Numbered from the stretch's first letter, positions 49,062 through 58,789 are shown. The stretch: 64,000 nt of DNA from COMBO-56-21 sp041559015 (GCA_041559015.1 JBFFED010000002.1:16714-80713); one strand, 5' to 3'. The notes: a model not told the origin generated them from the letters alone. A program made the numbers and translations.

Positions 49062-49700
49062 ATGAAGCTAGTCATCTTCGGTCCTCCGAGCGCGGGGAAA
49101 GGCACGCAGGCGCAGAAGCTCGCCAAGAGATATGGAATTCCGCAGGTCGCCACGGGCGACCTGCTCAGGGAGCACGTTGCCAAGAAGACCCCGATAGGCC
49201 TCAAGGTGAAGGAATATCTTGACTCCGGGAAGCTGGGGCCGGACGACCTGATAGTGCAGATGATGGCGGAGAGGGTTTCAGAGCCGGACTGCAGGGACGG
49301 CTACCTGCTCGACGGGTTCCCGAGGACCATAGGGCAGGCGAAGGAGTTGGAGAAGATGACCGAGGTAGATATCGTACTCAACATCGTGGTGGACCTCGAG
49401 GTCCTCGTCGAGCGCGCGGTCGGGAGGCGCATATGCCCGAAGTGCGCGGCCGTATACCATGTCAAGTTCAACGCGCCGAAAACGGAGGGAGTGTGCGACA
49501 TGTGCGGCTTCACGCTGATACAGAGGGACGATGACAAAGAGGCCACCGTCAGGAACCGTCTCAAGGTCTACCAGGAGCAGACCGCCCCGCTCGTGGAGCA
49601 CTTCAAGAGGAAGGGCGTGCTCGTCGACATAGACGGCTCCGGCGGGATTGAAGCGGTGCACGCCCAGATGGTCGCCGCAATCGACCGACTGAAGAAGTGA
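49062..49700 (+). CDS. adk: Adenylate kinase, Zn-lid type
   Basis: 212 residues. P-loop GPPSAGKGTQ, DGFPR, and the lid with four Cys zinc ligands (CPKC about residue 125 and CDMC 16 residues later). Archaeal methanogen/crenarchaeal AdkA differs; this is the bacterial/eukaryotic-type enzyme. Interconverts ATP+AMP with 2 ADP. Its stop is about 10 bp from the convergent nucleotidyltransferase gene. Confidence 0.95.
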   Translation: MKLVIFGPPSAGKGTQAQKLAKRYGIPQVATGDLLREHVAKKTPIGLKVKEYLDSGKLGPDDLIVQMMAERVSEPDCRDGYLLDGFPRTIGQAKELEKMTEVDIVLNIVVDLEVLVERAVGRRICPKCAAVYHVKFNAPKTEGVCDMCGFTLIQRDDDKEATVRNRLKVYQEQTAPLVEHFKRKGVLVDIDGSGGIEAVHAQMVAAIDRLKK

Positions 49701-49710
49701 GCACAAGAAC

Positions 49711-50463
49711 TCACGGTGGCACGTAGCTGCTCGGGGCGCTGCATATCTGCAGCATGGCGGACTGCTTGAGCGATTCCCTTAGGAGGTAGTCTCCCAGGAA
49801 GATCAGGGCGTCCATGATATCGTTGTCATCTCCGTCCTCGATCCTCGATGCTATCCTGAAGGCCCTCGCTGGCTCCGAGTCCTTCCCCAGCAGGTCTTCG
49901 AAGATGCGATTCAGGTCCTTCTCGGTCACGACCGCGACACGAGCGAGGTTCGCCTGGACCAGGGCCATGGTCAAGGCGACGCCCACCGCGTTGACCCTGA
50001 AAGTGCCGACGTCCCCGCGCTGATAGGCGTTCCTGACCCTCCCGAGGTCCTCCACAATCATCTCCATGCTGTCCCTGACCGCGTTCCGCCAGCACTCGGC
50101 GGGGAGCGCGTTCGCCATGGTCGAGAGACGCTTGAACACCCCTGTCGGGTCGTGCCCGGGGAGGATATGGGCCAGCGACCCCACCGCAAGGCATAGGTGG
50201 CTGTTCGGCTCCGTCAGGTCCATCCTCCACGACTCTTCAGTCCGGACCTCGATTGAGAACAGGCAATTGTCAAGTATGAATACATGAGACTCGAGGTTCG
50301 AACCCGTCTTCACGAGCACCTTCATGTCGATGTCCGAATGCTCCTCGTCATCCATCCGGGCGACTGACCCGAGCACAGCGATGGCTTTGATGTCGTCGGG
50401 ATACTTGCGGAGCAGCCTGTCGACCACCTCACGACAGGCCTCGACCCTCTGCCGGTGATTCAT
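49711..50463 (-). CDS. MNT-type nucleotidyltransferase domain protein
   Basis: 250 residues from ATG 50463. The active-site pattern GSVARMDDEEHSDIDMKV is the GS-x(n)-D-x-D signature of the polymerase-beta-like nucleotidyltransferase superfamily. The rest is helical with a late acidic region. No HEPN partner is beside it, so whether it belongs to a toxin-antitoxin pair or to a nucleotide-metabolism role is open. The frame extends further, to 50496, but ATG 50463 begins the domain. Confidence 0.75.
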   Translation of the reverse strand: MNHRQRVEACREVVDRLLRKYPDDIKAIAVLGSVARMDDEEHSDIDMKVLVKTGSNLESHVFILDNCLFSIEVRTEESWRMDLTEPNSHLCLAVGSLAHILPGHDPTGVFKRLSTMANALPAECWRNAVRDSMEMIVEDLGRVRNAYQRGDVGTFRVNAVGVALTMALVQANLARVAVVTEKDLNRIFEDLLGKDSEPARAFRIASRIEDGDDNDIMDALIFLGDYLLRESLKQSAMLQICSAPSSYVPP

Positions 50464-50657
50464 ATGGAGACGGCACTCGGAGCGTTCCCTTGGCATATGA
50501 AGTTCTCGCAGCGGGTCAACCGCGCGTCGGCCCGAGGCCGCAAGTGGCGAAAGTGCTCCTCAGATTCCTCACTTGCCGCCGGCAGCCGGACATGGCCGCC
50601 GCTCGAACGCAGAGAATGAAAAGCGAAGGAAGTGGTTTCGAGCGGTCCAATCAGAAT

Positions 50658-51881
50658 CTAGTCGCTCGCTCGCAGCGGCAGGGATCCCCACTGGCGTCCC
50701 TGCCAGTCAGAGAACGCCTCGCAGAATGCATACCAGCTCGTGTCGGTCGCGAACGGCACATCCACGTACGACTCCTTGAGCGACTTCATGCCGTCGTTCG
50801 TCGAGGGCAGGTATATCGCTAGCCCCGTCGAGTCCACATTGTGCAGGCTGTTGATCGAGATGACGATCGCCGGGGTCACCGCCGCAATCACCTGGCTGGC
50901 TGCGGCCTTGATGCCTGCGTCTTCTATCACCGGGTCGTCGATCAGGTTCTGCGCGAAGCCCATGAGATCCGTGTTGTACGGGTAGTAGTACCTGTCCGCC
51001 ATGATGTAGTCCATCTGGTACGCCTGCATGTAGTCCCTGAGTCCGCCCAGGAGCTTCTTGCCCAGCTGGTCCACCGCGGCAGTCACCTCGTCCATGTACG
51101 CCATGTCGAAGGCACTCATCGTCCAGTCCATGTAGCCTTCAATGGACGAGTAGAACTCCGCGTATGTCTCGACCAGGCAGATCGAGAACTCCTTCGGGGT
51201 CATCGTCGGCTCAAGGTTGAGCTCCGCGGAGAACAGGTCATATGGGAACCCGTAGCCGGGCACCGTCTCCTCGCTGAACACCACATAGTCGGCGTAGTCC
51301 CTCACCTGGTAGGAGACCTCGGGCATCGCCATCAGGCACGCGTCGAAAGCCACTATGTCGATCACGCGCTCGGTGGTCGCGTACGCATTCGCGAAGGCTT
51401 CCCTGAGCTCGATCATCGTGATGCAGTCGTCTATGCCGGTCTCGTCAAAGGTGGTGTCGTCCCAGCAGATGCCTCTCCAGCCTCCGCCGTGGTCCCATAG
51501 GTCGACCATGTACTTCTTGGCCGGGAAGTCCCGTACGCCGATCTCGATGAACTCCTCGAGCACCGCTGGGTCAGCCATGTTGACCTCCTTCGGGTATCCG
51601 TAGGCGGCGCCGACGGAAGTCACCTTGTTGTTTTCGATGTACAGCAGGTCGGCCACGTCCGAGTATTTGTCATACAGCACGACATAGTTCACGTCGTCGT
51701 TCGAGCCCGTGGTCATCAGCCATTCGACGTTCATGTCCCCGAATATCTCGAGGTTGTTGTCCCCGTCCAGATAGACGAGCACCGTCCATTCTTTGTCGCC
51801 GGCAGAAACCGGCAGCGAGAACACCACGGCGATCATCACCGCGGTCGCTGCGATTGCGCCGGATTTCGATAACGCACTCAT
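50658..51881 (-). CDS. Secreted clostripain-type C11 cysteine peptidase
   Basis: 407 residues. Signal peptide (residues 1-27, IAATAVMIAVVFSLPVSAGD). Catalytic His in DLWDHGGGWRG and Cys in VDIVAFDACLMAMPEV follow the C11 layout, and GLAIYLPST resembles the substrate region. GGGGAGAGAAGC precedes the ATG. Archaeal C11 peptidases are thought to digest external proteins or process cell-surface ones. No autoprocessing linker is obvious. It stands alone on its strand. Confidence 0.88.
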   Translation of the reverse strand: MSALSKSGAIAATAVMIAVVFSLPVSAGDKEWTVLVYLDGDNNLEIFGDMNVEWLMTTGSNDDVNYVVLYDKYSDVADLLYIENNKVTSVGAAYGYPKEVNMADPAVLEEFIEIGVRDFPAKKYMVDLWDHGGGWRGICWDDTTFDETGIDDCITMIELREAFANAYATTERVIDIVAFDACLMAMPEVSYQVRDYADYVVFSEETVPGYGFPYDLFSAELNLEPTMTPKEFSICLVETYAEFYSSIEGYMDWTMSAFDMAYMDEVTAAVDQLGKKLLGGLRDYMQAYQMDYIMADRYYYPYNTDLMGFAQNLIDDPVIEDAGIKAAASQVIAAVTPAIVISINSLHNVDSTGLAIYLPSTNDGMKSLKESYVDVPFATDTSWYAFCEAFSDWQGRQWGSLPLRASD

Positions 51882-52137
51882 GCTTCTCTCCCCCTTTCTC
51901 GAATCGAACGGATATCGAATTCCGGCATATCCAATCGGTACCCGTCCCGCAGGCGGATAAGGGGGTCATGGAGTACAAAACTCTTACCCTGCCCGGGGTG
52001 TGCCAGTGCCTCTGCGAGTCTTGCCCCGCATGGCATCCTGCCCACATAGTCAGGATCAGGTTCGTTCCTCGTTAATCCGCAAGCTTGCCAGCGGCCGATA
52101 GCCTCTGATCCCGAGGATGCGCTCGGACCCGCTAATC

Positions 52138-52147
52138 GCTTAAATAT
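52138..52147 (+). promoter_or_regulatory. TATA-like box for tRNA-Gln
   Basis: GCTTAAATAT, about 31-40 bases before the tRNA 5' end at 52178. Confidence 0.5.
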
Positions 52148-52177
52148 CTGAACCTGAATAGCGCTTTCTGCCGGTGC

Positions 52178-52269
52178 AGCCCCGTAGTGTAGCGGTCAAT
52201 CATGCGAGACTCTGGATTGCTCTCGCGAGGAGAGATCTTGCGACGGAGGTTCGAATCCTCCCGGGGCTA
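52178..52269 (+). tRNA. tRNA-Gln (CTG) with intron
   Basis: Acceptor AGCCCCG/CGGGGCT, D arm, anticodon stem CGAGA/TCTTG with loop CTCTGG-A, T stem GGAGG/CCTCC, discriminator A. An intron of about 19 bases (52216-52234) interrupts after position 37 and can form a small hairpin (CTCTC/GAGAG). The CCA end is not encoded. It sits 10 bp from the 3' end of the rnhA gene on the opposite strand. Confidence 0.9.
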
Positions 52270-52275
52270 CCTCCT

Positions 52276-52692
52276 TCACTTCTTCGGATACCCCTTCCTC
52301 TCGAGCTCCTCGTTGACGAGCGCGTCGACAAGCGCCACCCTCCCGTCCGTCCTCCTGGCGTGGACCACCTCGAAAGCGTCGAAGAACCTCTTGTTGATGG
52401 CCACCTTCTCGGCGTACTGCTGCATGCGTCCGTCCCTGACCTTGTACCGCCCTGTGATCTGCCTCGCTACCAGCTCGCTGTCGGTGACCACCCTGACCGC
52501 GACGCAGCTCCTCTCCCTGACCTTCTCCAGTCCCCAGAGGATGGCCTCGTACTCGGCTTCGTTGTTCGTCCTCTCGCCCACGAACTTGGCGCCCTTCTCG
52601 AGCAGATTCCCCGCCGAGTCCAATATCATGTAGGCTATCGCGGCAGGGCCCGGGTTGCCCCTCGCCCCTCCGTCAGTGTAAAGGGTGAGCAT
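52276..52692 (-). CDS. rnhA: Ribonuclease HI
   Basis: 138 residues from ATG 52692 (the open frame extends to 53154 but carries no RNase H residues). Catalytic acids: Asp in LYTDGGARGNPGPA, Glu in NNEAEYEAI, Asp in TDSELV, plus a late Asp in LVDAL. This is the short RNase HI type that cleaves RNA in RNA-DNA hybrids. It is convergent with tRNA-Gln and divergent from mutS. Confidence 0.93.
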   Translation of the reverse strand: MLTLYTDGGARGNPGPAAIAYMILDSAGNLLEKGAKFVGERTNNEAEYEAILWGLEKVRERSCVAVRVVTDSELVARQITGRYKVRDGRMQQYAEKVAINKRFFDAFEVVHARRTDGRVALVDALVNEELERKGYPKK

Positions 52693-52817
52693 CTTAGGAT
52701 CCGATGACGTGCTAGTCCCCTCACTGCGGCATGAGAACTTGCTGCGATATGAAGCTGGCGCTGTCCGCCACGGCGCGACCGCAGTTACCTCGGTATGCAT
52801 CGTCCGTGACCCCATGG

Positions 52818-52827
52818 CATAAATACA
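52818..52827 (+). promoter_or_regulatory. TATA-like box for mutS-mutL
   Basis: CATAAATACA, about 40-50 bases before GTG 52867, leaving a leader with GGGGAGCGAGG as ribosome-binding site. Confidence 0.5.
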
Positions 52828-52866
52828 AATATCATACCTCGTCTCTTTCCACCGGGGAGCGAGGCA

Positions 52867-55473
52867 GTGGGAAGAGCGGCCACGCCGATGATGGAGCAGT
52901 ATTTCCGCATAAAGGAGAGCTACAAGGACTGCCTCCTGCTCTACCGGATGGGCGACTTCTACGAGATGTTCGGCGAGGACGCAGTCATAGGCTCCAGGGA
53001 GATGGAGATAACACTCACTTCGAGGGATAAAGGCAAGAAGGAGAGGATACCCCTGTGCGGTGTCCCATGGCACGCCCTCGACTCTTACCTGCCCAAGCTG
53101 ATCGGCAAGGGGTACAAGGTCGCGATCTGCGAGCAGATGGAGGACCCGAGGCACGCCAAAGGGCTGGTCAAGCGCGATGTGGTCAGGATAGTGACCCCGG
53201 GCACGGTGCTGGAGAGCACGGTCCTGGAGAGCGGGGCGAACAATTATCTGATGGCTATCAACAAAGCCGGGGACGCATACGGCCTCTCGTTCGTCGACAT
53301 CTCGACCGGTGAGTTCGTGACGACAGAGATCGAGGGCGAGGACGCGCGGTCGAGGGTGCTCGCGGAGTTCGTCCAGAAGGGCCCCAAGGAGATCTTACAT
53401 CCGCCAGGATTCGACGACCCTGGTCTCGCCAAGGAGTTCGCGTTGTCAGGGGCATGCCTCACACCGCTCGACGAGATGGCGTTCATCCGGGAGTCCGCGG
53501 AGTCGGTCATCAAGAGGCACATGAGAGTCACCACGATCGAAGGCCTCGGGCTTGCGGGCAAGCCGCTCGCGATATCGTCCGCGGGGGCCATACTCAGATA
53601 CCTGGAGACGACGCAGAAGCGAGATCTCGGGTTCGTCTCGAGACCGAGGTTCTTCTCGACCTCCGAGAAGCTCGTGCTCGACCAGACTACCCTCAGGAAC
53701 CTGGAGGTCTTCAGGAACGTCAGGGACGGCGGGCATGAGTCCACGCTGGTCTCCGTGCTCGACAGGACCATGACCCCTATGGGGGCCAGGATGCTCAAGA
53801 ACTGGCTCACTGAGCCGCTCATGGACGTGAAGGCGATAGGGGCGCGGTTGGACGCGGTCGAGGAGCTCGTGGGCAAGACAGTGGAGCGCACCTTCATCGC
53901 ATCCGCGCTCTCGCAGGTGAGGGATCTCGAGAGGCTCATCGGCAAGGTGGCCTACGGGAGCGCCAACGCGAGGGACATGGTCGCCATCAGGTCATGTCTC
54001 GAGAGGGTCCCGGAGCTGAAGCGGACAATCATGACCTTGGACTCCGAGCTCCCTAGGCGGCTGGCCGAGTTCATGGAAGACACGTCCGACGTGGTGGACC
54101 TCATAGGCCGGGCACTTGTTGACGACCCGCCCGTGACCGTGAAGGAGGGCGGGCTCATCAGGGACGGCTTCGACCCTGCGCTCGACGAGCTGAGGCGCAC
54201 CTCGAGGGACGGGCAACAGTGGATAGCCGATCTTGAGGAGTCCGAGAGGAAGAGGACCGGCATCAAGAACCTCAAGGTCGGGTTCAACAATGTGTTCGGG
54301 TACTACATCGAGGTGTCCAAGTCATACCTCAGGCAGGTCCCTCCTGACTACGAGAGGAAACAGACCGTCGCGAACGGCGAGAGGTTCGTCACGCCCGAGT
54401 TGAAGGAGAAGGAGAGGGCGATACTGACTGCCCAGAACAGGTCATGCGACCTGGAGCACGAGATATTCCTGCGCGTCAGGGACCAGGTGGCACAGATGGC
54501 GGAGCCCGTCAGGGAGATATCCCGCGCGATGGCTGCCATCGACGTCCTCCACTCGTTCGCCGAGATCGCGGTGTCCTCAAGGTACTGCAGGCCTGAGGTG
54601 GACGAGAGCGACACAATCATCATCAAGGACGGCAGGCACCCTGTGGTCGAGAAAGCGCTCATGGACTCTTTCGTGCCAAACGACGTTCACATCGACACCA
54701 ACCTGAACAGGTTCGTCATCCTGACAGGGCCGAACATGGCCGGGAAGTCGACATACCTGAGGCAGATCGCGGACATAGTTGTCATGGCCCAGGCGGGCTC
54801 CTTCGTCCCCGCCTCCGAGGCGAGGGTCGGCCTGGTCGACAGGGTCTTCACCCGAGTCGGCGCCTTCGACGACCTGTCGAGGGGGCAATCGACCTTCATG
54901 GTCGAGATGACCGAGCTGGCGAACATACTCAACAGCGCGACTAGGAGGAGCCTCATACTGCTCGACGAGGTCGGGAGGGGCACGAGCACCTTCGACGGGC
55001 TCGCGATCGCGTGGGCCGTCTCCGAGTACCTCTACGACCACTCCAAGGTGGGCGCGAGGTCGCTCTTCGCCACACACTATCATCAGCTCACGGAGCTCGC
55101 CGACACGTTGGAGGGCGTCAGGAACCTTGCGATGGCCGTCAAGGAGGAGGGCCCCGAGGTGGTGTTCCTGAGGAAGGTCGTCCCCGGGAAGGCCAACAAG
55201 AGCTACGGGATACAGGTCGCGAAGCTCGCGGGGATACCCCGCGAGGTCATAGGCAGGGCGGAGCAGGTCCTGGAACGGATCGAGGAGGAGAACGTCCTCG
55301 AGGTCAAGGCGGGCAGGAGGTCGCACAAGCAGTCGCTCCTCCTGACAAAGGACAACGAGTCGACCATCGAGGAGGAACTCCGCAAGCTCGATGTCTCCAA
55401 GATGGCCCCGATGGAGGCCTACCTGAGACTGATCGAGTTGAAGAAGAGGCTGGGGGGAGCCGGTGCCAAGTAG
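52867..55473 (+). CDS. mutS: DNA mismatch repair protein MutS
   Basis: 868 residues, full-length MutS1. Mismatch-binding F-x-E motif is in GDFYEMFGED (Phe31, Glu33). Clamp/lever region follows, then the ATPase with Walker A GPNMAGKST (about residue 620), SQMM-type region and EVGRGTST. It begins GTG with a GGGGAGCGAGG site. Bacterial-type MutS-MutL is found only in a minority of archaea, usually mesophilic ones, and its presence argues for old transfer. It overlaps mutL by 11 bases. Confidence 0.96.
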   Translation: MGRAATPMMEQYFRIKESYKDCLLLYRMGDFYEMFGEDAVIGSREMEITLTSRDKGKKERIPLCGVPWHALDSYLPKLIGKGYKVAICEQMEDPRHAKGLVKRDVVRIVTPGTVLESTVLESGANNYLMAINKAGDAYGLSFVDISTGEFVTTEIEGEDARSRVLAEFVQKGPKEILHPPGFDDPGLAKEFALSGACLTPLDEMAFIRESAESVIKRHMRVTTIEGLGLAGKPLAISSAGAILRYLETTQKRDLGFVSRPRFFSTSEKLVLDQTTLRNLEVFRNVRDGGHESTLVSVLDRTMTPMGARMLKNWLTEPLMDVKAIGARLDAVEELVGKTVERTFIASALSQVRDLERLIGKVAYGSANARDMVAIRSCLERVPELKRTIMTLDSELPRRLAEFMEDTSDVVDLIGRALVDDPPVTVKEGGLIRDGFDPALDELRRTSRDGQQWIADLEESERKRTGIKNLKVGFNNVFGYYIEVSKSYLRQVPPDYERKQTVANGERFVTPELKEKERAILTAQNRSCDLEHEIFLRVRDQVAQMAEPVREISRAMAAIDVLHSFAEIAVSSRYCRPEVDESDTIIIKDGRHPVVEKALMDSFVPNDVHIDTNLNRFVILTGPNMAGKSTYLRQIADIVVMAQAGSFVPASEARVGLVDRVFTRVGAFDDLSRGQSTFMVEMTELANILNSATRRSLILLDEVGRGTSTFDGLAIAWAVSEYLYDHSKVGARSLFATHYHQLTELADTLEGVRNLAMAVKEEGPEVVFLRKVVPGKANKSYGIQVAKLAGIPREVIGRAEQVLERIEEENVLEVKAGRRSHKQSLLLTKDNESTIEEELRKLDVSKMAPMEAYLRLIELKKRLGGAGAK

Positions 55474-57169
55474 GATCAGGCTCCTGGACGGGGCGACTGT
55501 GGACAAGATAGCCGCCGGAGAGGTCGTCGAGAGGCCCGCCTCTGTCGTCAAGGAGCTCGTCGAGAACTCGCTCGACGCGGGAGCGTCGAGCATATCCGTT
55601 TCTGTGGAAGAGGGCGGCAGAAAGGCCATCACCGTGAGGGACGACGGGTGCGGCATGACCCGGGAGGACGCGCAGGCGGCCTTCACGAGGCACGCAACAA
55701 GCAAGATAGCCGCCCTGGAGGACCTTGGGCGCCTCGTCACATACGGCTTCAGAGGCGAGGCCCTCTCATCCATAGCGTCCGTGTCCAGGGTCACCCTCAG
55801 GACGCGGGAGCACGATGCGCCCGAGGGGACAAAGGTGGTCGTTGAGGGCGGGAAGGTCCTGAGCGTGTCAACAGCAGGCGTCCCGCACGGAACCGAGGTC
55901 TCAGTACGGGACCTCTTCTACAACGTGCCTGCGCGCATGAAGTCCATGAAGGGCAGGCAGGTCGAGCTGGCGCACATCCGAGAGGTCATGATTGGCTACT
56001 CGATTGCCCGTGCGGGTCTGTCCTTCTCGTTCGCTTCCGACGGCGAACTTCAGCTGGTGCATGTTCCCGCCGAAGGCATGAAAGGCTCACTCGTGGCCGC
56101 CTTCGGGGCGAAGGTCGCGGAGAACATGATCTATGGGGAGTCGGGAGCGGACGGCATCAGGGTGGAGGCTTATCTGGGAAGGCTCGAACACACGAAATCC
56201 TCGCCTTCCGACCTGAGGTTCTTCGTGAACGACCGTCCGGTGAGGGCCCCGAAGCTCGTCTCCACTGTGGTCGAGGCCTACGGCTCTCGCCTGATGAAGG
56301 ACAGGTATCCAGTCGGGATCCTGCGGATATTCGTCGACCCTGACGAGGTGGATGTGAACGTGCATCCAGCCAAGCGCGAGGTGAGGTTCGGAGACGAGGG
56401 GTCAGTACTCGGCGCCGTCGGAGCGTGCTTGGCCAGGGCGCTCGAGGAACCCGACCTCACTTTCCAATACGACCTGACCAGGTTCTCTGGATCGTTCAAG
56501 GCGGTGCCCGCTGACCCGTCACAGCAGGCGCATCCGCCGGCTACGGGTGTCCAGAAGGCCCTCGAGGTCGAGGAGCGTAGAATCGATGGCGCAATGCGTC
56601 CGACCATCGTGCCTCTGGCGCAGATTATGAACACCTACATCCTCGCGGAGTCAGGGGGCAGCCTGCTGCTGATAGACCAGCACGCTGCGTCGGAGAGGAT
56701 ATTCTACGAGAGGGTCCTAGGGGCGGTGAAGGACGGCAGGGAGATCTCTCAGACGCTGCTCACGCCCCTGGTCCTGCAGCTGACCGCTTCCGAGCAGCGG
56801 GCGCTCGAGGAGAACATGGGCACGCTCGAGCAGTCAGGGTTCAGGATAGAACGCTTCGGCAAGGACGCGTTCGCGGTCAGGGCGGTCCCCACCGTCGTCG
56901 GTGTCGCTCAGGGCGAGTCCGCGCTCAGGAACATCCTGGGGGACCTGTCTAGGTGCGCCCCGGAGAGGAGGGTGGGGCTGGACGCGATATGGCTCGTAGC
57001 GTGTCATACGGCGGTTAGGGCGGGCGAGACGCTCTCCGAGGGGCAGATGCGCACCCTCATATCGGATCTGCTCGCCACTGAAAACCCCTACACTTGCGAG
57101 CACGGCAGGCCGACGATGATTTCCCTCTCCCCCGCGGACCTCGAGAAGCTCTTCAAGAGGCGCGTATAG
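55463..57169 (+). CDS. mutL: DNA mismatch repair protein MutL
   Basis: 568 residues, starting GTG within mutS. GHKL ATPase motifs: ELVENSLDAGA, RDDGCGMT, GFRGEALSSIA. The C-terminal part has the nuclease motif DQHAASERIFYE (DQHAx2Ex4E), so it is the MutL type that nicks DNA itself, as expected where MutH is absent. The start within the mutS 3' end gives tight coupling. Confidence 0.95.
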   Translation: MPSRIRLLDGATVDKIAAGEVVERPASVVKELVENSLDAGASSISVSVEEGGRKAITVRDDGCGMTREDAQAAFTRHATSKIAALEDLGRLVTYGFRGEALSSIASVSRVTLRTREHDAPEGTKVVVEGGKVLSVSTAGVPHGTEVSVRDLFYNVPARMKSMKGRQVELAHIREVMIGYSIARAGLSFSFASDGELQLVHVPAEGMKGSLVAAFGAKVAENMIYGESGADGIRVEAYLGRLEHTKSSPSDLRFFVNDRPVRAPKLVSTVVEAYGSRLMKDRYPVGILRIFVDPDEVDVNVHPAKREVRFGDEGSVLGAVGACLARALEEPDLTFQYDLTRFSGSFKAVPADPSQQAHPPATGVQKALEVEERRIDGAMRPTIVPLAQIMNTYILAESGGSLLLIDQHAASERIFYERVLGAVKDGREISQTLLTPLVLQLTASEQRALEENMGTLEQSGFRIERFGKDAFAVRAVPTVVGVAQGESALRNILGDLSRCAPERRVGLDAIWLVACHTAVRAGETLSEGQMRTLISDLLATENPYTCEHGRPTMISLSPADLEKLFKRRV

Positions 57170-57175
57170 GCGCGC

Positions 57176-58633
57176 TCACGCGCGCTCGAATATCTTACTC
57201 CCGCCCGGGAGCACAACGCCATACTTCTCCGCGACGGCGTCGACCTTGGCCGCGATATCCCTCGGGAGCAGCTGCGGTCGGTGGGTCGCGAGGATATCCT
57301 CCGTCCTCTTCCTAGCGTGCTCTATCAGGTCGTCGACCGAGTAGTCAGGCTCCCCCGGGATGTGGTAGCTCGTGACCTGCGGTATCATCATGTCCTTCCT
57401 CATGTGCTTGAGCGTGTGCGGGTCGGACAGGAATATTCCGCCAGGCCCCTGTCGCCTTATCGCCTCGAAGCCAATCGTGTCCGCACTGACGTCCACGCCC
57501 CTCCTGAGCCGCTTCAGCCACCGCCACATCTCACAGTCCATCACGAGCTTCTCCTTGGACATCATGCCCGCGCGGTCCAGCCCGCCGAGGCCCACCACGA
57601 GGTCAGCCCCGGTCAGCATCGCGCCCATCGCGGTCATCATGGTCTGGGCGCCCGCCTCCAGCGAGAGCGTCCTCGAGGCGTTCGAGGGCCCGCCCGCGCA
57701 GGACGGGAGACCGTAGTGCCTGGCCATCTCGACCGCGGCCGAGTCCATGAGCACGCCCTCGGGCGTTCCGCACAGGAACACGCCTGACTTGAGGTCCGTG
57801 GCGCCAGAGAAGGACGAGTAGATGGCAGGGGCGCCGGGGCTCGCGACCTGCGACATGGTGAGCCCGCACAGGTTCTCCGCGTTGATGATCGCGAGAGTGC
57901 CCGCTATAGTGACGGGTGTCACGGAGCCCGCGATGCCCATGCTCAGGTGCACGATGGGTACGCCGGCCCGGGAGAGCACCACGAGCGCCTCGGCCTCCCC
58001 CTGGTCGTACTTCAGGGGACTTATCGGGGTGCACACGTCTGAGAACAGAGGCCTCTTCCTCAGGTCCTCGGGGGAGCCCGCTATCGTCGACGCGACCTCC
58101 ACCTGGAACCTGGCCTCCTCGGGTGATGTCGCCCCGTGCTGAATGTGCTTCGAGCAGTGCCCGATGGTCGCGAGGAACTCGAACCACGAGCTCTTACCGG
58201 AAGGCACGTCGGTCGCGACCACGGGGGGCCAGACGTAATCCACCTCGGGGAGCGCGTCGGCAAGGACCGCGAAGTCCACGACGTCCTTCAGCTTCGACGG
58301 CCTCTTCTTCCCGGTGGCCATCTCGAAGACAGCCGGTGGCTGCCCGTCGGTGGATATCAGGCTCACGCCATCATCCGGGACGGAGAAGTCCCTGCCTCTC
58401 CGGGAGCATATCCTGATAGTCTTAGGAGCGTCCTTCAGGGCCTGGGAGACCATGCGCTCGTCCAGGTACGCTGCGCCCTTTGCCCGGTCCACCCTGGCGC
58501 CAGCCTTCGCGATCATCTCGAGCACTGACGGGCTGTCGATCTTGACCCCGACCTCAGAGAGTATCCGAAGGGATACCTCATGCACCTGCTCGATGTCTTC
58601 CTTGGACAGAACGCTCATCTTCGCCGTGGACAT
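57176..58633 (-). CDS. MttB-family methyltransferase homologue without pyrrolysine
   Basis: 485 residues, trimethylamine methyltransferase superfamily: DFAVLADALPEVDYVWPPVV, GHCSKHIQHG, GLTMSQVASPGAPAIYSSFS and SCAGGPSNASRTLSLEAG fit the barrel. The frame is uninterrupted; no in-frame amber codon is found where MttB has pyrrolysine. Non-Pyl members include the glycine-betaine methyltransferase MtgB and others that feed a corrinoid protein. No corrinoid protein or methyltransferase-2 gene is adjacent. GGGGGTGATC precedes ATG 58633. Substrate unknown; methylated amine or betaine is the likeliest class. Confidence 0.85.
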   Translation of the reverse strand: MSTAKMSVLSKEDIEQVHEVSLRILSEVGVKIDSPSVLEMIAKAGARVDRAKGAAYLDERMVSQALKDAPKTIRICSRRGRDFSVPDDGVSLISTDGQPPAVFEMATGKKRPSKLKDVVDFAVLADALPEVDYVWPPVVATDVPSGKSSWFEFLATIGHCSKHIQHGATSPEEARFQVEVASTIAGSPEDLRKRPLFSDVCTPISPLKYDQGEAEALVVLSRAGVPIVHLSMGIAGSVTPVTIAGTLAIINAENLCGLTMSQVASPGAPAIYSSFSGATDLKSGVFLCGTPEGVLMDSAAVEMARHYGLPSCAGGPSNASRTLSLEAGAQTMMTAMGAMLTGADLVVGLGGLDRAGMMSKEKLVMDCEMWRWLKRLRRGVDVSADTIGFEAIRRQGPGGIFLSDPHTLKHMRKDMMIPQVTSYHIPGEPDYSVDDLIEHARKRTEDILATHRPQLLPRDIAAKVDAVAEKYGVVLPGGSKIFERA

Positions 58634-58738
58634 ATGATCACCCCCAGCAGCTCCTTCCTCAGGGCGGGATGGCGAGGTGATAGATTATGGTATTGCCCTC
58701 GCGGCCCATGGCGACGGGTTCCGTCTCGCGTGGGGGAA

Positions 58739-58748
58739 AGTTTTAAGG
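58739..58748 (+). promoter_or_regulatory. TATA-like box upstream of the gene at 58790
   Basis: AGTTTTAAGG, about 42-51 bases before ATG 58790. Confidence 0.45.
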
Positions 58749-58789
58749 CCGGAATCAGGACTCACGCTTGAAAGCAAGAGGTGTTTCAG

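Noticed and set aside
57176..58633. Pyrrolysine-containing MttB
   Set aside because: No in-frame TAG within the gene; the barrel continues through the position where Pyl occurs.
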